A DNA stretch of 8,639 bases from Gemmatimonadota bacterium (GTDB lineage Bacteria > Gemmatimonadota > Gemmatimonadetes > Longimicrobiales > Gaopeijiaceae): contig WGEM01000352.1 in NCBI GenBank assembly GCA_015492755.1, forward strand, positions 1-8,639, given 5' to 3'. Under the pieces are notes generated by a model. The model was not told the DNA's origin. It did no database searches and saw nothing but the letters and a program-made list of their open reading frames with translations. Both the position numbers and the translations under genes were made by a program. Each line of letters opens with the position of its first letter. Positions within the stretch are counted from its first letter, which is position 1. This document shows, in pieces, positions 1 to 4,987 of the stretch.

Positions 1-87
1 ATCCGGGACGGGAGCTTCACGGGCGTACGCGCCGGTGAGGTGCTCCGCAAGACCGGCAGGCCGGGACGCGCTATCCGCCGTCCTTGA
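1..87 (+). CDS. Possible 3' end of an unidentified plus-strand gene
   Basis: Frame 1 is open from the left edge of the window to a TGA at 85-87, giving 28 residues that begin IRDGSFTGVRAGEVLRKTGR. The composition looks like protein, and 23 of 28 codons end in G or C. If real, the gene is convergent with the zinc-ribbon gene on the other strand and overlaps its 3' end by 17 bp. The last few residues (RAIRRP) are the least convincing part. No family can be assigned from so short a tail. A second frame is also open here, so the call is tentative. Confidence 0.35.
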   Translation: MRDGSFTGVRAGEVLRKTGRPGRAIRRP

Positions 88-586
88 ACCGGAACCTGCG
101 CGCGGAGGGAGGCGCCGGCGCCTTCCTGCGCGCTGGCGGCGGGCGTCCACCTCCTCCCCAGACGAAGCCGGAGGGATGGGACGGCTTCCTGACGGACCCC
201 GGCGGCGGCGGAGCTGCCGCGAAGCGGAAGCCGGAGGGGTGGGACGGCGGCTCCGGCGAGGGCTCGACCTGCTGGGGCTGAGCCCATCGGAACCCCAGGT
301 TTTCCCCCGCCACGTCGTCGCCCCAGTGGAACCCCGAGTCGTGCGCCACCTGCTTGCCTGGAATCCAGTCGGGGCCCTTCCGGCCCACCGCCTGCCAGTT
401 GCAGTCGGGACACCAGCGCAGTCCCAACCAGCGGTCGAAGGGGAGCAACCAGAGGGGCGCCACCAGCGGCTGTGTGGTGTGCGCGCAGATGGGACAGGTA
501 CGCCGCGTGGGGATGCGCATGACCCACATCGCCCCTGCTGCGAAGAGCAGGGCGAAGGTGAGCGTGAGGGTCAGCCAGGTCAGCAT
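71..586 (-). CDS. Membrane-anchored zinc-ribbon protein with GF-aromatic repeat tail
   Basis: The product is a 171-residue protein of unknown function. An N-terminal hydrophobic helix (about residues 2-22, MLTWLTLTLTFALLF) is followed directly by two CPxC knuckles, C31/C34 (CPIC) and C59/C62 (CPDC), which look like a zinc ribbon next to the membrane. The rest is a low-complexity, proline-rich tail with five related motifs: SGFHWG (84-89), LGFRWA (97-102), SHPSGFRFA (115-123), SHPSGFVWG (136-144) and RRFRFKDG (163-170). The ATG at 586 was chosen because it begins just before the helix. A GTG at 652 would add 22 residues that do not look like a leader. No good Shine-Dalgarno precedes the ATG, so the exact start is uncertain. 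The gene is divergent from the DHS-like gene. I do not recognise a named family; the tail could be a protein- or membrane-binding segment, which is inference. Confidence 0.75.
   Translation of the reverse strand: MLTWLTLTLTFALLFAAGAMWVMRIPTRRTCPICAHTTQPLVAPLWLLPFDRWLGLRWCPDCNWQAVGRKGPDWIPGKQVAHDSGFHWGDDVAGENLGFRWAQPQQVEPSPEPPSHPSGFRFAAAPPPPGSVRKPSHPSGFVWGGGGRPPPARRKAPAPPSARRFRFKDGG
164..248. repeat. Direct repeat of 22 bp, 63 bp apart, inside the zinc-ribbon gene
   Basis: Bases 164-185 and 227-248 match at 21 of 22 positions; the one difference is A176 against G239. The offset of 63 bp is exactly 21 codons, so both copies encode the same SHPSGF motif in frame in the minus-strand gene. This suggests the tail grew by in-frame duplication of a coding unit. 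Confidence 0.8.
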
Positions 587-682
587 GGCATCGGCCAGGC
601 GCGGGGTCGGGTCGGCGGCCTCTCCGCAGACCCCTCCTTCCACGATACACACACCCCGCCAGCCAGCGCCACAGTCATCATC

Positions 683-710
683 CGGCGGGGGTGCACGCCT
701 CCCCCCGCCG
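683..710. other. Perfect 9-bp inverted repeat in the divergent intergenic region
   Basis: CGGCGGGGG (683-691) is complementary to CCCCCGCCG (702-710) around a 10-base spacer. It lies between the divergent zinc-ribbon and DHS-like genes, just upstream of a weak -10-like TAGACT (714-719). It could be an operator or an RNA hairpin. Runs of G and C make chance pairing fairly likely in DNA this GC-rich. Confidence 0.4.
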
Positions 711-741
711 CGCTAGACTTGCGTGTTCCCGAGGTCCCAAC

Positions 742-749
742 GAGGAGGA
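742..749 (+). promoter_or_regulatory. Shine-Dalgarno deciding the GTG start of the DHS-like gene
   Basis: GAGGAGGA sits about 8 bases before GTG 757. The resulting N-terminus (MGALRDFLERHYRHFNAREV) matches the way bacterial members of this family begin. The longer reading from GTG 691 would translate through the inverted repeat and add 22 basic residues. Confidence 0.75.
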
Positions 750-756
750 TGGACGA

Positions 757-1731
757 GTGGGTGCGCTGCGCGACTTTCTCGAACGGCACTACAGGCATTT
801 CAACGCCCGGGAGGTGGTGGATGCTGCGCGGGCCTTCGAGGCCCACGTCGATGCGGGCGGCAAGATGCTTCTGGCCATGGCGGGCGCCATGTCCACCGGC
901 GAGCTGGGCATCATCCTGGCCCGGATGATCCGGGAGGGGAAGATCCACGCCATCTCGTGCACCGGCGCCAACCTGGAGGAGGATGTCTTCAATCTGGTGG
1001 CGCACGACGACTACGAGGTCATCCCGTCGTGGCGTGAGCTCAGCGCCGCCGACGAGAAGGCGCTCTACGACCGGGGCATGAACCGTGTGACGGACACCTG
1101 TATTCCGGAGACGGTCATGCGCCACATTGAGGCACGTCTCCTCGAGGCGTGGCAGCGCGCGGCGGCGCGGGGCGAACGGAAGTCGCCCGCCGAATTCCTC
1201 TATGAGGTGCTGGACGACCCCGGGGTACAGGAGCACTTCCAGGTCGATCCCGCAGACTCGTGGCTCATCGCGGCCAGGGAGGCGGGAATCCCGGTGTACG
1301 CGCCCGGCTGGGAAGATTCCACGACGGGCAACATCTTCGCGGCCAACGTGATGATGGGGAAGTTGCCCGATCACTCCTGCGTGATCTCAGGAACGGAGCA
1401 GTTTCAGCACCTCATGGAGTGGTACGAGGAGAACCACGGCGGCGGGACCCACCCCTCCGTGGGATTCTTCCAGATCGGGGGAGGCATCGCGGGGGACTTC
1501 GCCATCTGCGCCGTGCCCTGTCTCATCCAGGATCTGCGGCGCGACGTGCCCGTCTGGGGATACTTCTGTCAGATCACCGACGCGCAGCCGTCGTACGGAG
1601 GCTATTCCGGCGCCCCCGCCAACGAGAAGATCACGTGGGGGAAGCTGGACGTGGACACGCCCCGCTTCAACATCAACTCCGACGCCTCCATCGTGGCGCC
1701 GCTCATCTTCGGGTGGGTGCTGGGCGATTGA
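757..1731 (+). CDS. Deoxyhypusine synthase family protein (bacterial branch)
   Basis: This 324-residue protein spans the whole deoxyhypusine synthase (DHS) fold, an NAD-dependent enzyme that moves the aminobutyl group of spermidine onto an acceptor amine. Recognisable blocks are GGKMLLAMAGAMSTGELG, ISCTGANLEEDVFNLVAH, PGWEDSTTGNIF, FFQIGGGIAGDFAIC and NEKITWGKLD. The catalytic lysine of the eukaryotic enzyme (human K329, recalled) corresponds to K296 in the TWGK motif. W294 and E290 are also kept. Other residues that hold spermidine in human DHS differ: D243 corresponds to N192, H288 to D247 and D316 to Y of the SYGGYSGA segment. Bacteria lack eIF5A, so protein hypusination is unlikely. A free polyamine acceptor, as in homospermidine synthase that evolved from DHS in plants, is the likelier role. 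The family is certain; the substrate is inferred. The gene stands alone and is convergent with the lipoprotein gene, with a 6-bp gap. Confidence 0.93.
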   Translation: MGALRDFLERHYRHFNAREVVDAARAFEAHVDAGGKMLLAMAGAMSTGELGIILARMIREGKIHAISCTGANLEEDVFNLVAHDDYEVIPSWRELSAADEKALYDRGMNRVTDTCIPETVMRHIEARLLEAWQRAAARGERKSPAEFLYEVLDDPGVQEHFQVDPADSWLIAAREAGIPVYAPGWEDSTTGNIFAANVMMGKLPDHSCVISGTEQFQHLMEWYEENHGGGTHPSVGFFQIGGGIAGDFAICAVPCLIQDLRRDVPVWGYFCQITDAQPSYGGYSGAPANEKITWGKLDVDTPRFNINSDASIVAPLIFGWVLGD

Positions 1732-1737
1732 CGCGCC

Positions 1738-2148
1738 TCACCTCCGGAACGCGAAACGCACGCCGCGGTCGTCCAGGACCAGCGCGCCCGCCGACGCGCT
1801 CCCCCTCACCTCTCGACCGGTGTCGTAGCGCAGGGTGACGCCGCCGCCCGACGGATCGACGCGGTAGCGTCCCCTACGGTCCCGGCGGATCCAGCCCTCG
1901 TCAGGCGGGCGGCCTACACGCAGCGCGTAGCCGTCCTCGAAGGAACCGTCGGCGTGCAGGGTGACGCGGCGACCCACCAGGACGATGGCGGGCTCGGTGA
2001 CGAACGTCACCGGCGGAGGCAGCCCGTCCACCGACTCCAGCTCATAGGTGCCGGCGGGACCGTCCTCAGGTCCCAGGAGCGCCCCGCAGCCCCAGGTAGC
2101 GGAGCTCACGCCGACGAGGAGCACCCCGATGCGCGCGAACAGATGCAT
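1738..2148 (-). CDS. Small putative lipoprotein of unknown function
   Basis: The product is 136 residues. A hydrophobic leader (MHLFARIGVLLVGVSSATWGC) ends at C21 in the sequence TWGC. This is a loose lipobox: the -1 glycine fits, but the tryptophan does not. The mature part begins with a Gly/Pro-rich linker and then has alternating beta-like segments (AGTYELESVDGLPPP, RRVTLHADGSFEDGYALRV, GRYRVDPSGGGVTLRYD, GALVLDDRGVRFAFRR). This pattern suggests a small exported beta-barrel or lipocalin-like fold of the kind common as short lipoproteins in Gemmatimonadota-like genomes. That comparison is from memory and not tested. ATG 2148 was chosen because it begins the leader and has GAGG 9 bases upstream; an in-frame extension to 2274 would hide the leader behind 42 polar residues. 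The gene may be read through from the anti-sigma gene 134 bp upstream. Confidence 0.75.
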   Translation of the reverse strand: MHLFARIGVLLVGVSSATWGCGALLGPEDGPAGTYELESVDGLPPPVTFVTEPAIVLVGRRVTLHADGSFEDGYALRVGRPPDEGWIRRDRRGRYRVDPSGGGVTLRYDTGREVRGSASAGALVLDDRGVRFAFRR

Positions 2149-2282
2149 GACTCGCGACCTCGTTGCGGTGACCGACCACCGGGGTGGGGCCTCATCGCCC
2201 TCACATGGAGTCTCGGCGCTGCCCTGGTGTGCGCTTGAGCGCGGGCGGGCGAGGGAGGCAGGTGCCCGACGCACCCGGTGGG

Positions 2283-3065
2283 TCAGGGCCCGCTCTCGGC
2301 CGCCAGGCGGAGGAGGCGCTGCGAAGGGACTTCCCCCACCAGCGCCTGCTCCACCTGGCCGGTGGACCAGGTGACCACCGGGACGCCGTTACCCTCCGCC
2401 CCGCGTGGCGACACGCGGGGCCTCCGGGGACGGGTCCCTTCTCTCGGGATGAGATAGTGGGAGATCTCCGCATCTCCCTGGCGGTAGACGATCATGGCCC
2501 CACGCTTCCCCTCCAGGAGGCAGATCTCGGCCCTGACCAGCCGGAGGCCAGCCGCCGAGAGCGGGCGAACCGTGATGCCCAGCTCCCGGCGGAGGAAGCG
2601 GGCTACCTCCTCCGGGCTCGACGTCTCGATGTGGTCCTGGCTCACCGCCCGCCGGAGATAGTCCTCCACGAACATGGAGGCTGCGGCGGCGGCTCCGTGT
2701 CCGGAGCCTTCCGCCGGTGCCGGAACCGGACCGGGCGCCAGCCAGAGGTAGGCGAGCCCCGCCGCCGCCAGGCACCACCAGAGCGCACTCGGCCGCCGGG
2801 TGTCGGCCATGCGGTCCAGCGAGGCCGCTCCCGCACTTCGGCGGCGGGCGTGGGCGAGCGTCTGAAAGACCCGCTCCCGGACGGCCAGGGGCGCGCGAAG
2901 CTGACGGATACGCTCGTACGCCTCCAGCACGGCGCGGTCCTGGGCCAGGAAGGCTTCACAGTCGGTGCACGTCTCCACGTGCCTCCGCGCCGCCTCCACC
3001 GCCCCGCCCACGAGCTTCGGTCGCTCGGGTGGCCAGAGGGTCGCGCGTGCCTCGCCGCAGTCCAT
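2283..3065 (-). CDS. Membrane anti-sigma factor with zinc motif, partner of the upstream ECF sigma
   Basis: The product is 260 residues, in three parts. The cytoplasmic N-terminus carries C3 and the HxxxCxxC motif H29/C33/C36 (RRHVETCTDC), typical of zinc-binding anti-sigma domains that hold ECF sigma factors. A single hydrophobic helix follows at about 93-110 (PSALWWCLAAAGLAYLWLA). The outer part has a long stretch beginning MFVEDYLRRA and ends in VVTWSTGQVEQALVGEVP, followed by a leucine-rich end, as in other anti-sigma sensor regions. ATG 3065 is preceded by GGGGGAGG (3076-3083), which lies in the last codons of the sigma gene. The two genes are 7 bp apart, so they are very likely co-transcribed and translationally coupled. 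The signal sensed is unknown. The C-terminal family could be confirmed by profile search; the anti-sigma role is well supported by zinc motif, topology and position. Confidence 0.85.
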   Translation of the reverse strand: MDCGEARATLWPPERPKLVGGAVEAARRHVETCTDCEAFLAQDRAVLEAYERIRQLRAPLAVRERVFQTLAHARRRSAGAASLDRMADTRRPSALWWCLAAAGLAYLWLAPGPVPAPAEGSGHGAAAAASMFVEDYLRRAVSQDHIETSSPEEVARFLRRELGITVRPLSAAGLRLVRAEICLLEGKRGAMIVYRQGDAEISHYLIPREGTRPRRPRVSPRGAEGNGVPVVTWSTGQVEQALVGEVPSQRLLRLAAESGP

Positions 3066-3072
3066 CAGCCCG

Positions 3073-3585
3073 TCACCTCCCCCGGGAGGCGGCGGAGCGG
3101 TCGCCACCGCCTGCGGTGAGTGCGGCCAGCCAGCCCCTCCGGTGGGTGAGGAGGGCGGTGAGTCCCTCCCGATCCACGTCCAGCGAGCGGGCCGCCTCCG
3201 CGTACGGCCACCGCCGCAGCGTCACGAGCCAGAGCGCCGCCCTGGCCAGCGGCGGTACGACACGTGCGGCCCGGAAGAGTGCGTCCGGGGGGACCATGCG
3301 AAGCTGTGCTGGGTCCGGTTCCGGGAAGTCTTCTCCGGTGTACGCCGCCACCGCCCGGTCCTCGGGCGGGAGACCGCCCGCGAAACACCGGATGAGGCAC
3401 TCTTCCATACACCGCCCGAACGAGGTGCCCGACATACCGTCCGCCGCGTACGCGGCAAACCCCCGGCTCGTAGCCTGGACCAGCAGATCTTCCGTGGCCC
3501 GGGCGTCGCCCGCCGTCAGGAAGAGGGCGCCCTGGTAGAGGGCGTCCAGCGCCCCGGCCAGCCGTTCTTCGAAGGTTTCGTGCAT
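3073..3585 (-). CDS. Divergent ECF-type RNA polymerase sigma factor
   Basis: This 170-residue protein has the two-domain layout of an ECF sigma factor. The region 2 start is visible at 16-43 (LYQGALFLTAGDARATEDLL, then VQATSRGF), matching the usual LY..A..LTGD...AEDLVQ pattern. A region 4 helix-turn-helix lies at about 113-153 (LARAALWLVTLRRWPYAEAA, RSLDVDREGLTALLTHRRGWL). Between them, the segment normally rich in aromatic and basic residues for strand opening and -10 recognition reads MSGTSFGRCMEECLIRCF (51-68), with three cysteines and none of the usual W..IARN block. The linker up to region 4 is unusually proline- and acid-rich. Start ATG 3585 has GAGG 7 bases upstream; longer readings add arginine-rich sequence that looks non-coding. 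The gene is first in the operon with the anti-sigma gene. Sigma identity is well supported by that partner; promoter-recognition ability is less certain. Confidence 0.8.
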   Translation of the reverse strand: MHETFEERLAGALDALYQGALFLTAGDARATEDLLVQATSRGFAAYAADGMSGTSFGRCMEECLIRCFAGGLPPEDRAVAAYTGEDFPEPDPAQLRMVPPDALFRAARVVPPLARAALWLVTLRRWPYAEAARSLDVDREGLTALLTHRRGWLAALTAGGGDRSAASRGR

Positions 3586-3643
3586 GCTTGAGCCTCGGTG
3601 TGTCCACCGCGAGGGCTTCGCTCCCCCGCGATCCGTTCTGGCC

Positions 3644-3670
3644 AATACGGAAGGCCCGGAAAAGGTTCTC
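3644..3670 (-). promoter_or_regulatory. Candidate ECF-type promoter of the sigma/anti-sigma operon
   Basis: Read on the minus strand, GAGAAC (3670-3665) is followed after 15 bases by CGTATT (3649-3644), about 58 bases before the sigma start codon. A GAAC-like -35 and a CGTA/CGTC -10 about 15-17 bases apart are common to many ECF promoters, and ECF operons are often autoregulated. The match is by eye and the control by this sigma factor is inferred. Confidence 0.35.
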
Positions 3671-3822
3671 GACGGAGAAGCTTGCCTCCCCACGCCGTTC
3701 ACCCTATGGATGGAGCAGCTGCCCGATTCGTGGGCCGCGCGACACGCCGCAGCAGGGCCGAGCGGTTGGCCACGGCGCCGGGATGGCGCAGGCGAGACGT
3801 GACGCGGCATGGATGGGGCAGC

Positions 3823-3886
3823 GCGGACACGCGCTCCGCCGCTGGGCGGACCGAAGCGCGGTGCGTCGACCCCGCGTCGTGTCCGC
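3823..3886. ncRNA. Possible three-way-junction RNA fold
   Basis: A 9-bp outer stem pairs GCGGACACG (3823-3831) with CGTGTCCGC (3878-3886). Nested inside are a 6-bp hairpin, TCCGCC (3835-3840) with GGCGGA (3845-3850) around a GCTG loop, and a 5-bp hairpin, CGCGG (3857-3861) with CCGCG (3872-3876). All pairs are perfect Watson-Crick. High GC content raises the chance of random pairing, and the transcribed strand is unknown. Confidence 0.3.
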
Positions 3887-3942
3887 AGCACAGGGTCGGC
3901 GGCTCTTCTCCAGGAGGAGGACATGCCACCGGGCAGTCAGCG

Positions 3943-3977
3943 GGCCCGGGGACCTGACGACCGGCGGTCCCCGGGCC
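3943..3977. other. Perfect 12-bp stem-loop upstream of the gene at 4078
   Basis: GGCCCGGGGACC (3943-3954) is the exact reverse complement of GGTCCCCGGGCC (3966-3977), with an 11-base loop. No T-run follows on either strand, so it is not a standard intrinsic terminator. It is also not downstream of any gene in this window, since its neighbours diverge. It could be a leader structure, an operator or the end of an unannotated transcript. Confidence 0.5.
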
Positions 3978-4027
3978 TTCGTGCGCCTGGCTCACTCCCG
4001 GGGGAGGCGTGGGACGGGGAAATCGCG

Positions 4028-4033
4028 TATCAT
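4028..4033 (+). promoter_or_regulatory. Possible -10 element for the gene at 4078
   Basis: TATCAT matches the vegetative -10 consensus TATAAT at 5 of 6 positions in otherwise GC-rich DNA. It would start transcription roughly 38 bases before ATG 4078. No convincing -35 element is seen at the expected distance, so this is tentative. Confidence 0.25.
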
Positions 4034-4077
4034 GGGGGCGGACGCCCAGGGACGCGGACGTACCTCCGGGAGCACGG

Positions 4078-4413
4078 ATGCTCGAGCACGCTCACTCCAT
4101 CGTGGTTCTCCTCACCGCCCGGTACTCCAACAAGCTCCTGGTTCTGGGACTCAGCGGCGGGGACGTGGAGGATGCGGTCCTCAGCGCGGAAGGGGCTCTG
4201 GTGGTTCGACCCGGCGTCGCGGTGACGGGCGCCCATTGCATCGAGACCGGAGAGGACCTGGTGCTGGACGAAGACTACGTCGTCTTCCACACCGATCGGC
4301 CCGCCACCTTCGTCGCCGAGTTCGTGCCGGCGCTGCGCACCGCGGTGGAGATGGTGGGGTGGCCCAAGGTCCGGGCGACGCTGCGCCAGTACCTGGAAGA
4401 GAAGGACGCGTGA
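4078..4413 (+). CDS. Small conserved-looking protein of unknown function
   Basis: The product is 111 residues with natural composition: hydrophobic strands (SIVVLLTARYSNKLLVLGLS, GALVVRPGVAVTGAHCIET), an acidic middle (GEDLVLDEDYVVFHTDR) and a helical end (ALRTAVEMVGWPKVRATLRQ, then YLEEKDA). There is no signal peptide and no membrane helix, so it is probably a small cytoplasmic alpha/beta protein. I do not recognise the family. ATG 4078 has GGGAG 5 bases upstream; the in-frame GTG at 4009 would add 23 arginine- and glycine-rich residues that look like leader DNA. The frame beats the overlapping alternative that begins at 3923, which has poor composition. It is convergent with the membrane-protein gene, leaving 29 bp, and is divergent from the sigma operon across the structured region. 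Confidence 0.7.
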   Translation: MLEHAHSIVVLLTARYSNKLLVLGLSGGDVEDAVLSAEGALVVRPGVAVTGAHCIETGEDLVLDEDYVVFHTDRPATFVAEFVPALRTAVEMVGWPKVRATLRQYLEEKDA

Positions 4414-4442
4414 GGAGCCGGCGATAGGACCGCCGCCCGGAG

Positions 4443-4964
4443 CTACGTCTCCTCGCCGTCGCCCGCCGTGATCAGCCCTGCGGCCTTCAGGACCTCCTCC
4501 AGTTCGCCGCGAAGGCGCTCCATCTGGTGGCGGCCCAGTCGCTGGCCCACCCAGCTCGCCCCGTGAAGGCCCGCCAGCACGCCGGCGCCAACCGCTGGCG
4601 CCCACAGGCCCCACGGGGGCTGCTCCGACGCCCACTGCACGTAGCCGAAGACCCCGCCCAGCACCGAGACGAACGCCACGCCGAAGTAGACGAACATGAA
4701 CCCCGTCCAGACTTCCGGATCGGGAGTGTAGCGTCCGAAGAGGCGAGAGCGCCGGCCGTCGGCATCGATGCGGATGGAGAGGTGGGGCGACCAGATGCGC
4801 CGCTCTCCGGCGGGCACGTGGATCTCCGCCCACCGACCCTTCGAGCGCCAGCGCCCCCGAAGCGCCTCCGCGCACTCCAGCGCGTCCCGGAGCCGCCGGA
4901 CGGCCTCGTCGCGTCCACAGGGGAGCGGGAGCGTGAAGGTGGGTCGGAGGGCAGGCCGGCTCAT
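4443..4964 (-). CDS. Two-helix membrane protein of unknown function, downstream of the M20 gene
   Basis: The product is 173 residues. The N-terminal part (1-80) is soluble and beta-rich (RPTFTLPLPCGRDEAVRRLR, GRWAEIHVPAGERRIWSPHL, SIRIDADGRRSRLFGRYTPD). It is followed by two hydrophobic helices at about 86-109 (WTGFMFVYFGVAFVSVLGGV) and 118-140 (WGLWAPAVGAGVLAGLHGAS), and a charged amphipathic tail (QRLGRHQMERLRGELEEVLK). The start of the domain, with a protein-like beta pattern and the E..RR..SPHL..R stretch, resembles a widespread family of hypothetical membrane proteins I recall from several phyla, without a known role. ATG 4964 lacks a clear Shine-Dalgarno. It begins 23 bp after the M20 stop, so it is probably co-transcribed and reached by coupling. 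Longer upstream readings run through the M20 gene and are rejected. Confidence 0.75.
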   Translation of the reverse strand: MSRPALRPTFTLPLPCGRDEAVRRLRDALECAEALRGRWRSKGRWAEIHVPAGERRIWSPHLSIRIDADGRRSRLFGRYTPDPEVWTGFMFVYFGVAFVSVLGGVFGYVQWASEQPPWGLWAPAVGAGVLAGLHGASWVGQRLGRHQMERLRGELEEVLKAAGLITAGDGEET

Positions 4965-4987
4965 GGGACGGAGGCGGGAATCGGCGG

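Larger units (their letters stand above)
3586..4077. other. Gene-free region of about 490 bp between divergent units
   Basis: No reading frame here has protein-like composition; the open frames encode arginine-, proline- and serine-rich sequence typical of GC-rich non-coding DNA. The stretch holds a candidate ECF promoter towards the sigma gene (3644-3670), a possible multi-branched fold (3823-3886), a perfect stem-loop (3943-3977) and a -10-like element before the gene at 4078. No tRNA or known RNA family was recognised. Confidence 0.6.

Noticed and set aside
35..928. Long plus-strand open frame covering the left end
   Set aside because: It is the complement or shifted frame of the zinc-ribbon and DHS-like genes. 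Its product is arginine- and proline-rich with no domain.
580..1374. Minus-strand open frame of 264 residues
   Set aside because: It lies antisense to the well-identified DHS-like gene; the composition is histidine- and arginine-rich and resembles no family.
2231..2242. Palindrome GCGCTTGAGCGC upstream of the lipoprotein gene
   Set aside because: The stem is only 5 bp, and such GC palindromes are expected by chance here. No promoter element is aligned with it.
2256..2278. Weak hairpin after the anti-sigma stop codon, as a possible terminator
   Set aside because: The core is only GGTGC/GCACC with no T-run, so read-through into the lipoprotein gene cannot be excluded.
2184..3119. Plus-strand open frame of 311 residues
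   Set aside because: It is antisense to the anti-sigma gene, which has a zinc motif, a membrane helix and a good ribosome-binding site.
3923..4225. Small open frame starting after a strong AGGAGGAGG
   Set aside because: The Shine-Dalgarno is excellent, but the product is Arg/Ser/Gly-rich, translates through the perfect stem-loop and overlaps the better frame at 4078 by about 150 bp.
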